64,000 nt of DNA from Shewanella chilikensis (GTDB lineage: Bacteria > Pseudomonadota > Gammaproteobacteria > Enterobacterales > Shewanellaceae). The DNA is taken from contig NZ_NIJM01000008.1 in NCBI RefSeq assembly GCF_002836945.1, positions 44,045 to 108,044 on the forward strand, given 5' to 3'. Positions 1 to 9,800 of the stretch are shown here, piece by piece. Below the pieces are notes generated by a model, which saw only the letters and a list, made by a program, of their open reading frames with translations, made no database searches and was not told the DNA's origin. The translations under genes were made by a program, and so were the position numbers. The stretch's first letter is position 1; every line of letters begins with the position of its first letter.

Positions 1-449
1 CTTTACCCGAGCTCAGTCAGCAAGATGCTGACAAAGAGCCGTTGTCCATAGCTTCATCTACCTCAGTTGGCCAGGAGCCTCAAGCCCAAGAGTCCCGGCA
101 TCACAAGTTTGGCAAGCATGATGCTAGTGGCAGAGCTGAGGTGGAAGGCAAGGTTTCCCTGTCTCACTTATCCAAGTTGCTGCGCTCCGAGCAGGGCGAC
201 CAACTCTATTCGGCGCCCGGAGCCAGCCAGCGCTGCCTCAGCACTGCCGCTCCGCATGATGTGGCCGAGCCACCCTATGAATTGGCGTTTGAAATCGCTA
301 TGCCACCGGCGCCTTTGCTCAGCATAGGTTTTGCCGAGCAATTGCCTATTGAGCAATATTGGACCTTAAAGCACCCAGGAGCCGGTTTGCGCCTTGGAGG
401 CTGGAAAGACGCCAACCTCCGCTATCGCTTCAGTCAGCAAGCCGCCTGA
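1..449 (+). CDS. C-terminal part of an unrecognised protein (5' end outside window)
   Basis: The frame is open from the first complete codon (position 3) to a TGA at 447-449, so the gene very probably starts left of the window. At least 148 residues are visible. The first half is polar and looks disordered (many Ser, Gln, Glu, His). The last 60 residues are more regular, with a hydrophobic stretch and a Gly/Leu/Trp-rich end. I do not recognise a family, and no membrane segment or catalytic motif is evident. It lies 119 bp upstream of secD on the same strand; the gap holds a 14-bp palindrome at 533-546. Function is unknown. Confidence 0.55.
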   Translation, partial: LPELSQQDADKEPLSIASSTSVGQEPQAQESRHHKFGKHDASGRAEVEGKVSLSHLSKLLRSEQGDQLYSAPGASQRCLSTAAPHDVAEPPYELAFEIAMPPAPLLSIGFAEQLPIEQYWTLKHPGAGLRLGGWKDANLRYRFSQQAA

Positions 450-568
450 CGCTCTCTACCGGGCTTTTCTGTCCGGGTTTCACTTCATCTGTTGTCAGTC
501 ACTCCTTCATTGGATGGCTGCGACTGTGATATGTGGCTTAAGCCACGAGTCGAAAAGAGAGCGTAAAT

Positions 569-2404
569 ATGATAACTGACTCATTATTAAAGAGTAATGC
601 CCGCGGGCGCCAGCCTAAAAAACTGCTGAATCACTACAGCGCCTGGAAATATCTGGTACTGGTAGTCACCCTGGTGGTGATGGCGCTGAGTGCCTTGCCG
701 ACTTGGTATGGTGAAGATGCCGCGGTGCAAATATCCCCCAAGGCCGGAATCGCCTTATCTCCGACCCAGATAGTTTCTGAACTGGCCAAGGCCGATATTC
801 TCGTCAAGCGCCTGGACAGCAAAGATCAGCAAACCCTGGTTATTCTCAATGACGAAGGCCAACAGACGCTGGCCAAGTCATTGCTGGCCACTCATGCCCA
901 AGATCCCGCTGAACTCACTCTGGCCTTGAGTCCGGCGGCGCCCGAGTGGTTGCTCGGCATGGGGTTTGAACCCATTAAACTGGGGCTGGATCTTCGTGGC
1001 GGGGTGCAATTCTTGTTGGATGTGGATATCACCCCTGTGTATCAAACCCAGGGAAGTTCACTGGCCGACGCCCTGCGTGCCTTTGCCAGAGAGCAAGGGA
1101 TCCGAGGCTTGAGTGTGCGTCAGGGCGCTGAAGAGCAACTGACAGTGGTTATGCCAGAGGCGGCTCGCGCCGAGGTGCGGCAGTTTATGGCCAAGCAATA
1201 CCCACTCTGGCAGGTGAGCAGCAATAACAGTCAGCTCAAGTTGGCGCTGACTGAAGCCGAGAAAATCAACTTGCGTAACCTGACGGTGCAGCAAAACCTG
1301 CAGATCATGCGTACCCGTATCGAAGAGTTGGGGATCACCGAAGCACTGGTGCAGCGTCAGGGCGAGAGCCGCATCCGTATCGAGCTTCCCGGTGTTCAAG
1401 ACCCGGCGGCCGCCAAGAGCGTGATAGGGGCAACTGCGACTCTGGCCTTCTATGAGGTCAAGGACAGCGCCACCGGCGCCATCTTGATTAAAGACAAGAC
1501 CGGCAATCCTGTGCCCGTGGCGCGCAAGCCTGTGCTGACCGGTGAGCATATTGTCGATGCCCGTGCCGGCATAGGTGAAATGGGCACTGCCGAGGTCAAT
1601 ATTACCCTGGACAGCGAAGGCGGTCGCCGTATGACCGACTTCTCCCGAGGCCATATCGGCAAACCTATGGCCACGGCATATAGTGAGTACAGCCGCGATG
1701 CCAACGGTAAGGCGGTGCAAAGCAATGAAATTATAAGTGTCGCCACCATTCAGTCTGTGCTGCCGGAGCGTTTTCGGATAACCGGCGCCGGTAGTTATCA
1801 GGATGCGCAGCAACTGGCTCTTTTGCTGCGGGCCGGTTCTATGACTGCGCCTGTCACCATAGTTGAAGAGCGCACCATAGGCCCGACGCTGGGTGCAGAA
1901 AATATTCACAACGGCTTTGCCGCCCTGGCGCTCGGTCTGGGGATCACCCTGGTGTTTATGGCGCTTTGGTATCGCAGGCTAGGCTGGGTCGCCAACCTGG
2001 CATTGCTGGCTAACATGGTGTTGCTGTTTGGCTTGCTGGCTTTGATCCCCGGCGCGGTATTGACTCTCCCCGGGATTGCCGGTTTGGTGCTGACAGTGGG
2101 TATGGCGGTGGATACCAATGTGCTGATTTTCGAGCGGATCCGCGACAAGCTTCGTGAAGGGCGAGCATTGGCTCACGCCATTGACAAGGGCTTTGACAGC
2201 GCCTTCTCCACCATTTTCGATGCCAACTTCACCACTATGATCACAGCCGTAGTGCTCTACGCCATAGGTAATGGCCCTATTCAGGGGTTTGCGCTGACGC
2301 TGGGGCTGGGGTTATTGACCAGTATGTTTAGCGGGATTTTTGCCTCAAGGGCGATTATCAATCTGGTTTATGGCAAGAACTTCAGCCGCGATGTGAGGGT
2401 TTAA
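569..2404 (+). CDS. secD: Protein translocase subunit SecD
   Basis: SecD works with SecF in the inner membrane to pull preproteins out of the SecYEG channel using the ion gradient. The 611 residues match the usual length (about 615). One membrane segment lies near residues 27-46, followed by a large periplasmic region opening with GLDLRGG (139-145) and a five-helix membrane domain in the last 160 residues. The conserved Asp of the motif GMAVDTN is residue 515, the position tied to proton/sodium coupling in this family. The start has the purine-rich AAAGAGAG just upstream. secF follows after 4 bp. Unlike the classical operon, no yajC precedes it, so this is probably a second secDF pair of the genome (inference). 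Confidence 0.95.
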   Translation: MITDSLLKSNARGRQPKKLLNHYSAWKYLVLVVTLVVMALSALPTWYGEDAAVQISPKAGIALSPTQIVSELAKADILVKRLDSKDQQTLVILNDEGQQTLAKSLLATHAQDPAELTLALSPAAPEWLLGMGFEPIKLGLDLRGGVQFLLDVDITPVYQTQGSSLADALRAFAREQGIRGLSVRQGAEEQLTVVMPEAARAEVRQFMAKQYPLWQVSSNNSQLKLALTEAEKINLRNLTVQQNLQIMRTRIEELGITEALVQRQGESRIRIELPGVQDPAAAKSVIGATATLAFYEVKDSATGAILIKDKTGNPVPVARKPVLTGEHIVDARAGIGEMGTAEVNITLDSEGGRRMTDFSRGHIGKPMATAYSEYSRDANGKAVQSNEIISVATIQSVLPERFRITGAGSYQDAQQLALLLRAGSMTAPVTIVEERTIGPTLGAENIHNGFAALALGLGITLVFMALWYRRLGWVANLALLANMVLLFGLLALIPGAVLTLPGIAGLVLTVGMAVDTNVLIFERIRDKLREGRALAHAIDKGFDSAFSTIFDANFTTMITAVVLYAIGNGPIQGFALTLGLGLLTSMFSGIFASRAIINLVYGKNFSRDVRV

Positions 2405-2408
2405 TATT

Positions 2409-3305
2409 ATGATTAATATGAAAAATGCAACCAAGTGGCGTTATTTCAGCAGCGCGGTTTCTGTAATTTTGATGATAGTGTCCATCAGTGTGATTGCCGT
2501 CAAGGGGCTCAACTGGGGGCTGGATTTTACCGGCGGCGTGGTCAGTGAAATCCGTATCGACAGCTCAATCAGCGCCAAGACGTTGCAACCTGTGTTGCAG
2601 CAGGCCTATGGCCAGGAAGTCAGCCTGATTGCAGCCGGTGAGGCTGGACGCTGGGTGCTGCGTTATGCCGCGCCAAGTGCCGGGCAAACCATGCCCGAAC
2701 TACCGGAGGTACTGGCGGGTATGAACACTCAGGTGGAAGTGCTCAATACCAGCATAGTCGGGCCTCAGGTCGGCCAGGAGTTGGCTGAGCAGGGCGGTTT
2801 GGCTTTGCTGGTGGCTATGCTGTGTATTCTGGGGTATCTCTCTTATCGCTTTGAGTGGCGCCTGGCATCCGGCGCGGTATTTGCTCTGGTGCATGATGTT
2901 ATCTTTGTGCTGGCTTTTTTCGCCGCCACTCAGATGGAGTTCAACTTGACTGTGCTGGCGGCTGTGTTGGCCATTTTGGGATATTCGCTCAACGATTCCA
3001 TCATTATTGCCGACAGGATCCGCGAATTGCTGGCGGCCAAACCCAAGTTGGCGGTAAAAGACATCAATAACCAGGCGATTGCGGCCACTTTTGCCCGAAC
3101 CATGGTGACATCCGGTACTACACTAATGACCATTTCAGCACTGTGGATCATGGGTGGAGGCCCCTTGGAAGGATTTTCCATCGCCATGTTTATCGGGGTG
3201 TTGACCGGTACCTTCTCATCGATATCCGTTGGTACTTCATTGCCGGAATGGCTGGGGCTGTCCAGTGAGCATTATCGGGTGACGCCTGTGACCCAAACAC
3301 CTTGA
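2409..3305 (+). CDS. secF: Protein translocase subunit SecF
   Basis: SecF is the partner of SecD in the inner-membrane translocase accessory complex. The 298 residues begin with a membrane helix, then GLDFTGG near residue 36, a periplasmic domain, and five C-terminal helices with the family motif GYSLNDSIIIADRIRE. Start ATG 2409 lies 4 bp after secD, so the two are one transcript. A bidirectional terminator at 3377-3406 closes the unit against the convergent yhbY. It is a little shorter than E. coli SecF (323). Confidence 0.95.
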   Translation: MINMKNATKWRYFSSAVSVILMIVSISVIAVKGLNWGLDFTGGVVSEIRIDSSISAKTLQPVLQQAYGQEVSLIAAGEAGRWVLRYAAPSAGQTMPELPEVLAGMNTQVEVLNTSIVGPQVGQELAEQGGLALLVAMLCILGYLSYRFEWRLASGAVFALVHDVIFVLAFFAATQMEFNLTVLAAVLAILGYSLNDSIIIADRIRELLAAKPKLAVKDINNQAIAATFARTMVTSGTTLMTISALWIMGGGPLEGFSIAMFIGVLTGTFSSISVGTSLPEWLGLSSEHYRVTPVTQTP

Positions 3306-3376
3306 TTGAACTCGTCAATTAATACTGATTTAATCCGCCGGCGCCACAATGTGCGCGCCGATGGGATTATGGCAAC

Positions 3377-3406
3377 AAAAAAGCCACCGGTTAAGGTGGC
3401 TTTTTT
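3377..3406. terminator. Bidirectional intrinsic terminator between secF and yhbY
   Basis: Stem GCCACC/GGTGGC with loop GGTTAA, flanked by A6 on the left and T6 on the right, so it can stop transcripts from both sides. Confidence 0.9.
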
Positions 3407-3419
3407 GTGGGGAAAGGGC

Positions 3420-3719
3420 TTATCTGGCCTTGGGCAGAGCGATTTTCATCTCTTCGGATTGACGGAAGAGCACCAAAACATGGCCGATTAGCTGCACCTT
3501 GGTTGCCTGGGTTTCACGGACAATGGCATCAACGATAGCGGCTTTCAGTTCTCTGTCTTCAGAGGCGACTTTAACTTTAATCAGCTCATGGTGAGAGAGC
3601 GCATTATCAATTTCAGCCAGTACCCCTTCAGTCAGGCCATTGGCACCAAGCAGCACTACCGGCTTGAGGCTGTGTGCCAGGCCCTTTAGATGCTGTTTCT
3701 GTTTGGTTGTTAAGTTCAT
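3420..3719 (-). CDS. yhbY: Ribosome assembly RNA-binding protein YhbY (CRM domain)
   Basis: This small protein binds pre-50S ribosomes through one CRM domain. The 99 residues are nearly collinear with E. coli YhbY (97): MNLTTKQKQHLKGLAH at the start, the conserved GANGLTEGV loop (the GxxG RNA-binding loop) near 31-39, then HHELIKVK. I chose the ATG at 3719; a TTG nine bases further out is possible but lacks family support. It is transcribed away from rlmE, as in other gammaproteobacteria, and shares the 90-bp promoter region with it. Confidence 0.93.
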   Translation of the reverse strand: MNLTTKQKQHLKGLAHSLKPVVLLGANGLTEGVLAEIDNALSHHELIKVKVASEDRELKAAIVDAIVRETQATKVQLIGHVLVLFRQSEEMKIALPKAR

Positions 3720-3809
3720 TTCTACCAACTTTTGCTGAGTTACTGTTGAAAAGCCGCTATTCTACCCTCATATAGCCCTTGTGTAACTCTCATTTGTTGC
3801 GGATTTTGA

Positions 3810-4439
3810 ATGTCAGGTAAGAAACGTACGGCCAGTTCCACCCGTTGGATGCAGGAACACTTTGATGATCACTATGTCAAATTGGCACAAAAACGGGGGC
3901 TGCGTTCGCGGGCCGCGTTCAAGTTAGAGGAGCTGCAACAAAAAGATCAGCTGATTAAACCCGGGATGACAGTGGTCGACCTGGGGGCGGCTCCCGGAGG
4001 TTGGTCTCAGGTGGCGGCCAAGTTGGTCGGTGAAAAAGGTAAAGTGGTTGCCTGTGATATTTTACCGATGGACCCAATCGTTGGCGTCGATTTCCTTCAG
4101 GGAGACTTCCGTGAGGAAAAAGTCCTTGAGGCCTTGCTGACCCGGGTAGGGGAAGATAAGGTTGACTTGGTGCTATCGGATATGGCGCCCAATATGAGTG
4201 GTTCAGATGGTGTGGATCAGCCCAGAGCCATGTATTTAGTGGAGTTGGCGCTGGATATGTGTCATCAGGTGTTGGCAGCCAATGGTAGTTTTGCTGTTAA
4301 AGTCTTTCAGGGGGAGGGCTTTGACGAGTATATGAAAGCAGTCAGACAAGCGTTCAAGACTGTAAAAACCCGTAAGCCGGATTCCTCCAGGCCACGTTCT
4401 CGCGAGGTCTATCTGGTAGCGACAGGGTACAAGTTGTAG
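3810..4439 (+). CDS. rlmE: 23S rRNA (uridine-2'-O) methyltransferase RlmE (FtsJ/RrmJ)
   Basis: RlmE methylates the 2'-OH of U2552 in 23S rRNA late in 50S assembly, using SAM. The length of 209 residues equals E. coli RlmE. Visible motifs are the SAM-binding [13 protein letters not shown] (about 53-65) and the catalytic K-D-K-E set: Lys of RAAFKLEE, Asp of LSDMAPN, Lys of [10 protein letters not shown] and Glu of SREVYLV. ftsH follows after 44 bp, the standard rlmE-ftsH operon. Confidence 0.96.
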   Translation: MSGKKRTASSTRWMQEHFDDHYVKLAQKRGLRSRAAFKLEELQQKDQLIKPGMTVVDLGAAPGGWSQVAAKLVGEKGKVVACDILPMDPIVGVDFLQGDFREEKVLEALLTRVGEDKVDLVLSDMAPNMSGSDGVDQPRAMYLVELALDMCHQVLAANGSFAVKVFQGEGFDEYMKAVRQAFKTVKTRKPDSSRPRSREVYLVATGYKL

Positions 4440-4483
4440 TACCCTGATTGAAGTAAATCTCAAGACTTTGTGAGGTTCAGTAA

Positions 4484-6448
4484 TTGAGTGACATGGCAAA
4501 AAATTTGATTCTCTGGGTGGTCATCGCCGTGGTGCTGATGTCCGTGTTCCAGGGTTACTCCCCCTCTTCTTCGTCAGCGCAGAAGATGGATTATTCGACT
4601 TTCCTGGACGATGTTCGTAGCGGCCAAGTCAGTAACGTGGAAGTGAAAAGCGACCAACGTACGATTGAAGGCGTCAAAAAGTCCGGTGAAAAGTTCACCA
4701 CCATTATGCCCTTGTATGACCAGGATCTGATCAATGACCTGGACCGTAAAGGCATCCGCATGAAAGGGCAGGAAGCCGAAGAGTCAGGTTTCCTGACACA
4801 GATCTTTATCTCCTGGTTCCCCATGTTGCTGCTTATCGGGGTGTGGATCTTCTTTATGCGACAGATGCAGGGCGGTGGCGGTAAAGGCGCCATGTCCTTT
4901 GGCAAGAGTAAAGCCAAGCTGATGAGCGAAGATCAGATTAAGACCACCTTTGCCGATGTGGCCGGTTGTGACGAGGCCAAGGAAGAGGTGAAGGAGATGG
5001 TGGATTATCTGCGTGATCCCAGCAAGTTCCAGAAACTCGGTGGCCGTATTCCTACCGGTGTATTGATGGTTGGTCCTCCAGGTACAGGTAAAACCTTGCT
5101 TGCCAAGGCGATTGCCGGTGAAGCCAAGGTACCTTTCTTTACCATTTCAGGTTCTGATTTTGTGGAAATGTTTGTCGGTGTCGGTGCCTCTCGGGTACGT
5201 GACATGTTCGAGCAGGCCAAAAAGTCGGCGCCATGTATCATCTTTATCGATGAAATCGACGCCGTGGGTCGTCAGCGTGGTGCCGGACTCGGTGGTGGTC
5301 ACGACGAGCGTGAGCAAACATTGAACCAGATGCTGGTGGAAATGGATGGCTTTGAAGGTAATGAAGGTATTATTGTTATTGCCGCAACCAACCGTCCAGA
5401 CGTATTGGATGCCGCGCTGCTGCGTCCAGGCCGTTTCGACCGCCAGGTTGTTGTAGGGTTGCCGGATGTTCGCGGTCGTGAGCAAATTCTTAAAGTGCAC
5501 ATGCGTAAAGTGCCTTTGGGTGACGATGTCAAAGCCAGCGTTATTGCCCGTGGTACGCCTGGGTTCTCAGGTGCGGATCTTGCCAACCTGGTTAACGAGG
5601 CGGCACTGTTTGCTGCTCGCGGTAATCGCCGTGTGGTGACCATGGAAGAGTTTGAGAGTGCCAAAGATAAGATCATGATGGGCGCCGAGCGCCGCTCCAT
5701 GGTGATGTCTGAGTCCGAGAAAGAGATGACGGCTTACCACGAAGCCGGCCACGCGATTGTGGGCTATCTGGTGCCTGAGCACGACCCTGTGCATAAGGTA
5801 ACCATTATCCCTCGAGGCCGTGCCTTGGGTGTGACCTTCTTCCTGCCGGAAGCCGATGCCATCAGTGAGAGCCGCCAGAAGCTGGAGAGTAAGATCTCTG
5901 TGGCCTACGGTGGTCGACTGGCAGAAGAGATTATCTTTGGCACTGAAAAAGTCTCTACCGGCGCATCTCAGGATATTAAATATGCTACGGCCATTGCCCG
6001 TAACATGGTGACCCAATGGGGCTTCTCCGAGCGACTCGGTCCGCTGCTGTACGCAGAGGAAGAGGGTGAGGTATTCCTGGGCCGCTCCATGGCCAAGTCC
6101 AAGCATATGTCTGATGAGACTGCGGCCATCATAGATTCTGAAATCAAGGCTATCATCGACCGCAACTACCAGCGAGCCAAACAACTGCTGGATGAGAATA
6201 TGGATGTACTGCACGCGATGAAAGATGCGCTGATGAAGTATGAGACCATAGACTCGCGCCAGATTGAAGACCTGATGGAGCGCCGTGAAGTACGCCCTCC
6301 GGTCGATTGGCATATGGATGACAACGGTTCTTCCAACGGTAATAATGGCAATAAAGCCGCCAAGCCGGAAGAAGCCGAGGTTGAAGAGCATGAGCCGAGT
6401 GAGACGACTGCTGATTTGGGTAAGCCCGGCGAGAGCCCACTGAAATAG
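4484..6448 (+). CDS. ftsH: ATP-dependent zinc metalloprotease FtsH
   Basis: FtsH is a hexameric inner-membrane AAA+ protease that degrades damaged membrane proteins and soluble regulators such as sigma-32 and LpxC. There are 654 residues: two membrane helices (about 7-25 and 103-124), Walker A GPPGTGKT (197-204), Walker B IIFIDEID, the second region of homology and the zinc site HEAGH (419-423), ending in a disordered acidic tail. The TTG at 4484 is chosen because TGAGG (4471-4475) sits 8 bases before it; the ATG at 4493 would be 17 bases away. folP and glmM follow in the same direction. Confidence 0.96.
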   Translation: MSDMAKNLILWVVIAVVLMSVFQGYSPSSSSAQKMDYSTFLDDVRSGQVSNVEVKSDQRTIEGVKKSGEKFTTIMPLYDQDLINDLDRKGIRMKGQEAEESGFLTQIFISWFPMLLLIGVWIFFMRQMQGGGGKGAMSFGKSKAKLMSEDQIKTTFADVAGCDEAKEEVKEMVDYLRDPSKFQKLGGRIPTGVLMVGPPGTGKTLLAKAIAGEAKVPFFTISGSDFVEMFVGVGASRVRDMFEQAKKSAPCIIFIDEIDAVGRQRGAGLGGGHDEREQTLNQMLVEMDGFEGNEGIIVIAATNRPDVLDAALLRPGRFDRQVVVGLPDVRGREQILKVHMRKVPLGDDVKASVIARGTPGFSGADLANLVNEAALFAARGNRRVVTMEEFESAKDKIMMGAERRSMVMSESEKEMTAYHEAGHAIVGYLVPEHDPVHKVTIIPRGRALGVTFFLPEADAISESRQKLESKISVAYGGRLAEEIIFGTEKVSTGASQDIKYATAIARNMVTQWGFSERLGPLLYAEEEGEVFLGRSMAKSKHMSDETAAIIDSEIKAIIDRNYQRAKQLLDENMDVLHAMKDALMKYETIDSRQIEDLMERREVRPPVDWHMDDNGSSNGNNGNKAAKPEEAEVEEHEPSETTADLGKPGESPLK

Positions 6449-6465
6449 GCCCATTTTGAGGTTAA

Positions 6466-6489
6466 AGAAAACCCCGCAAGGGGTTTTCT
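6466..6489 (+). terminator. Intrinsic terminator after ftsH
   Basis: Stem AGAAAACCCC / GGGGTTTTCT with loop GCAA; the T-run is part of the 3' arm. It may only partly separate ftsH from folP, which starts 73 bp later. Confidence 0.8.
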
Positions 6490-6561
6490 TGTTTCTGCCT
6501 GAAGGCACAATACGAAATCCAATAAAGATGTTCTCGCGCTTGACGCGTAAGGGAGTAATGA

Positions 6562-7398
6562 GTGTTTGAATTGAAGTCCGGTGCTCACCAACTACTACTC
6601 GATGAGCCTAAGGTGATGGGGATCCTCAACGTAACCCCGGATTCGTTTTCCGATGGCGGCCGTTTTTCTTCCTTTGAACTGGCCTGCCGACGTGCCGACC
6701 AAATGGTGGCCGATGGCGCCGTGTTTATCGATATCGGCGGCGAGTCCACCCGTCCAGGTGCTGCCGATGTCAGCGTCGAAGAGGAGCTTTCCCGGGTTGT
6801 TCCCCTGGTGGAGTATATTGCTGCCAAGCATCCCAAAACCTGGATCTCTTTAGATACCAGCAAAGCCGAAGTGATGCGCGCCGGTATCAATGCCGGCGCT
6901 CACCTTATCAATGATGTGCGGGCCTTGCAGGAGCCGGGCGCCCTGCAAGCCGCTGCTGAACTGCAGGTGCCTGTATGTCTGATGCATATGCAGGGGCAGC
7001 CCAGAACCATGCAGAATGAGCCTCACTATGAGGATCTGCTCGCCGAGGTGAACGACTTCTTTGCCAAGCGTATTGAGGCCTGTATTGAAGCGGGGATCGC
7101 CAGAGAGGCAATATTGCTGGATCCGGGTTTTGGATTTGGCAAGACGCTGGAACACAATTATCATCTGCTGGCTCATTTGCAAGAGCTGGCAAAATTTGAT
7201 CTGCCTTTACTTATCGGACTGTCGCGAAAGAGTATGATAGGAAATCTGCTTGAGCGCAGCGTAGATAGTAGATTGGCAGGTAGCCTGGCTGGCGCCATGT
7301 TGGCTGCTCAGCGGGGAGCTCATATTATTCGGGTACATGATGTTGCAGAGACTTGCGATGTACTTAAGGTGATGGCTGCCAGCAAACGTTTTGGATAA
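6562..7398 (+). CDS. folP: Dihydropteroate synthase
   Basis: This enzyme condenses p-aminobenzoate with 6-hydroxymethyl-dihydropterin diphosphate in folate synthesis and is the sulfonamide target. The 278 residues form a TIM barrel with the family signatures GILNVTPDSFSDGG (about 20-33), DIGGESTRPGA, LINDVRAL, DPGFGFGKT and, near the end, GLSRKSMIG. GTG 6562 is the start: GGGAG lies 6 bases upstream, and the nearby ATG at 6559 runs into a stop after three codons. It is followed by glmM, as in E. coli. Confidence 0.96.
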   Translation: MFELKSGAHQLLLDEPKVMGILNVTPDSFSDGGRFSSFELACRRADQMVADGAVFIDIGGESTRPGAADVSVEEELSRVVPLVEYIAAKHPKTWISLDTSKAEVMRAGINAGAHLINDVRALQEPGALQAAAELQVPVCLMHMQGQPRTMQNEPHYEDLLAEVNDFFAKRIEACIEAGIAREAILLDPGFGFGKTLEHNYHLLAHLQELAKFDLPLLIGLSRKSMIGNLLERSVDSRLAGSLAGAMLAAQRGAHIIRVHDVAETCDVLKVMAASKRFG

Positions 7399-7502
7399 TA
7401 AATGTATTTGGGATAAAAGCATTTCAAGCCAATAGGTCAGCCAATATTAGGTTTACAGTATATAGAATAGCCATTTGAAGATGGTTCTCAGTAGGAGTGA
7501 AC

Positions 7503-8834
7503 GTGAGAAAGTTTTTTGGTACGGATGGGATCCGCGGCAAGGTCGGAGCGGGCAAGATGACTCCGGAGTTGGCTCTTAAGCTTGGCTGGGCTGCCGGTAG
7601 GGTCTTGTCCCGCAGTGGCACTCGTAAAGTGATCATAGGCAAGGATACCCGGATCTCTGGTTATCTGTTTGAGTCGGCTCTGGAAGCCGGCCTGTCTGCC
7701 GCCGGGCTCAATGTGATGTTGATGGGCCCTATGCCGACGCCTGCAGTTGCCTACCTGACCCGAACATTCCGCGCCGAGGCCGGAGTGGTTATCAGTGCAT
7801 CTCACAACCCCTACTACGATAACGGTATCAAGTTTTTCTCCACAGATGGCAGTAAGCTGGATGACGAGTTGGAACTTGAAATTGAAGCCGAGCTGGAAAA
7901 GCCTCTGGTTTGTGTCGAGTCACACCTGCTGGGGAAAGTCTCCCGCATTGATGATGCTGCCGGTCGTTATATCGAATATTGCAAAGGTAACTTCCCGGCG
8001 GACCAAACCCTCGCCGGACTCAAGATAGTGGTAGACTGTGCTCACGGCGCAACCTATCACATCGCCCCCAATGTGTTCCGCGAACTGGGCGCCGAGGTAG
8101 TGACCATAGGGGATAAGCCCAATGGCATCAACATCAATGATCAGGTTGGCGCGACCTCCATGGCCAAGATTTGTGAGACCGTGGTCAGCGAAGGCGCCGA
8201 TCTGGGTATCGCGCTCGATGGCGACGGTGACCGTATCATGATGGTCAATCGACAGGGTGAAGTGATAGACGGCGATCAGATCCTCTATATTCTTGCCTGC
8301 GACGCGCAAAAGCGCGGCATTCTTAAAGGCGGGGTTGTCGGTACTCTGATGTCCAATCTGGGGCTCGAATTGGCGCTCAAACAGCTCAATATCCCTTTTG
8401 CCCGTTCCAAGGTCGGTGACCGCTATGTAATGGAGTTGCTGAAAGAGAAAGATTGGCGCATAGGTGGGGAGAACTCTGGCCATATCCTCAATCTGGATCA
8501 TGGCACTACGGGTGATGGCATAGTGGCAGGTATTCTGGTGCTGGCGGCAATGCGTCGTCACAATGCGTCACTGGAAGAGCTGACTGAGTCGATGCAGATG
8601 TTGCCTCAGGTCCTTATTAATGTTCGCTTTGAAGGCAACTCAGATCCACTGGCGTCACAACTGGTGAAAGACGCCCAAGTTCAGGTCGAGTCGCGACTTG
8701 GCGAGCGTGGCCGGGTACTGCTGCGTAAATCCGGAACTGAGCCTTTGATCCGGGTAATGGTGGAAGGGGACGATGAAGTCCTGGTGCGCGCCCATGCCGA
8801 AACCATAGCCGCCGCAGTCAAACAAGCGGTTTAA
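7503..8834 (+). CDS. glmM: Phosphoglucosamine mutase GlmM
   Basis: GlmM converts glucosamine-6-phosphate to glucosamine-1-phosphate on the way to UDP-GlcNAc for peptidoglycan and LPS. The 443 residues show the phosphoserine loop [16 protein letters not shown] (active Ser about 100), the Mg-binding DGDGDR (near 240), GGENSGH, and the C-terminal phosphate loop [12 protein letters not shown]. The start is GTG 7503, with AGGAG ending 5 bases before it; GTG 7497 is the alternative but overlaps that ribosome site. It links to the nag genes by metabolite, not by position. Confidence 0.95.
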   Translation: MRKFFGTDGIRGKVGAGKMTPELALKLGWAAGRVLSRSGTRKVIIGKDTRISGYLFESALEAGLSAAGLNVMLMGPMPTPAVAYLTRTFRAEAGVVISASHNPYYDNGIKFFSTDGSKLDDELELEIEAELEKPLVCVESHLLGKVSRIDDAAGRYIEYCKGNFPADQTLAGLKIVVDCAHGATYHIAPNVFRELGAEVVTIGDKPNGININDQVGATSMAKICETVVSEGADLGIALDGDGDRIMMVNRQGEVIDGDQILYILACDAQKRGILKGGVVGTLMSNLGLELALKQLNIPFARSKVGDRYVMELLKEKDWRIGGENSGHILNLDHGTTGDGIVAGILVLAAMRRHNASLEELTESMQMLPQVLINVRFEGNSDPLASQLVKDAQVQVESRLGERGRVLLRKSGTEPLIRVMVEGDDEVLVRAHAETIAAAVKQAV

Positions 8835-8880
8835 ACTGGCATTCTTCAGCTTAATCAAAGTAAAATTAACGACTTAAGTT

Positions 8881-8950
8881 GGAATTGTGAGCGATTTACT
8901 GAGTGTGAGCATAAAAAGTAGCCGAACACACAGTAAATCGCAAAAATTCC
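8881..8950. repeat. Long interrupted inverted repeat between glmM and tpiA
   Basis: The left arm 8881-8907 and right arm 8927-8950 pair as GGAATT:AATTCC, then GCGATTTACTG:CAGTAAATCGC, then TGTG:CACA, with small internal loops and a 19-base apex. No T-run follows, so it is not a classical terminator. It ends 11 bp before the tpiA -35 element. Confidence 0.8.
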
Positions 8951-8961
8951 GTAATCAGGTA

Positions 8962-8990
8962 TTGTAAGTTAATAAGTGGTTCGCTATTAT
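8962..8990 (+). promoter_or_regulatory. Predicted sigma-70 promoter for tpiA-secG
   Basis: TTGTAA (8962-8967), a 17-bp spacer, then TATTAT (8985-8990), about 26 bp before the tpiA start. The match is by eye only. Confidence 0.55.
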
Positions 8991-9016
8991 TCACGCCGCT
9001 TTCAGAGGAGATGGTG

Positions 9017-9799
9017 ATGGCACTCAGACGTCCAATGGTAGCAGGCAACTGGAAAATGAATGGCAGTGCACAGTTGGCACAAGAGCTGTTCAAGAAGTTT
9101 GCCAGCAAGCTACATAATGATTCTGTTGAAGTGGTTTTATGCCCACCAGCGATTTACCTGGAAAGCGTAAGGCAACTGCTCGAAGCTAACAAAGAAACCC
9201 TGAATGGTTCTCTGGTTAGAATGGGGGCTCAAAACCTGAGTCAGCACGATTTTGGTGCTTATACAGGTGAAACCTCGGGGCGGATGCTGAAAGATGCCGG
9301 TTGTCGTTATGTGATAATTGGTCACTCGGAACGCCGTCGTATGTACGGTGAAACGAGTAATATAGTGGCAGAGAAATTTGCCGCGGCTCAAAAGCACGGT
9401 CTGACTCCGATACTTTGTGTTGGTGAATCTGGCCCGGCTCGTGAAGCAAGACGTACCTTTGAGGTGCTTGCCGAGGAGCTTGATGTGGTAATCGAAAAGA
9501 ACGGTACCATGGCTTTTGATAATGCGATCATCGCCTATGAGCCCCTTTGGGCTGTAGGGACAGGAAAGAGCGCAACACCAGAGCAGGCGCAAGAAGTTCA
9601 CGCGTTTATACGCAATCGCCTCTCTGAAGTGTCCCCTTATATTGGGGAAAACATCAGGATCTTGTACGGCGGCAGTGTCACACCAAGTAATGCTGCAGAT
9701 TTATTCGCCCAACCTGATGTAGATGGTGGACTGATAGGCGGTGCTAGCTTAAACTCTACCGAATTCTTGAGTTTATGTTCAATAGCAATGAGCGCTTAA
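9017..9799 (+). CDS. tpiA: Triosephosphate isomerase
   Basis: It interconverts dihydroxyacetone phosphate and glyceraldehyde-3-phosphate in glycolysis. The 260-residue TIM barrel has VAGNWKMNG (Lys of the active site), VIIGHSERR (catalytic His), AYEPLWAVGTG (catalytic Glu) and the phosphate loops YGGSV and GGLIGGASL. ATG 9017 is preferred because AGAGGAG ends 6 bases upstream; ATG 9011 touches that site. secG starts one base after the stop. The tpiA position between glmM and secG differs from E. coli, where glmM and secG are neighbours. Confidence 0.96.
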   Translation: MALRRPMVAGNWKMNGSAQLAQELFKKFASKLHNDSVEVVLCPPAIYLESVRQLLEANKETLNGSLVRMGAQNLSQHDFGAYTGETSGRMLKDAGCRYVIIGHSERRRMYGETSNIVAEKFAAAQKHGLTPILCVGESGPAREARRTFEVLAEELDVVIEKNGTMAFDNAIIAYEPLWAVGTGKSATPEQAQEVHAFIRNRLSEVSPYIGENIRILYGGSVTPSNAADLFAQPDVDGGLIGGASLNSTEFLSLCSIAMSA

Positions 9800-9800
9800 T

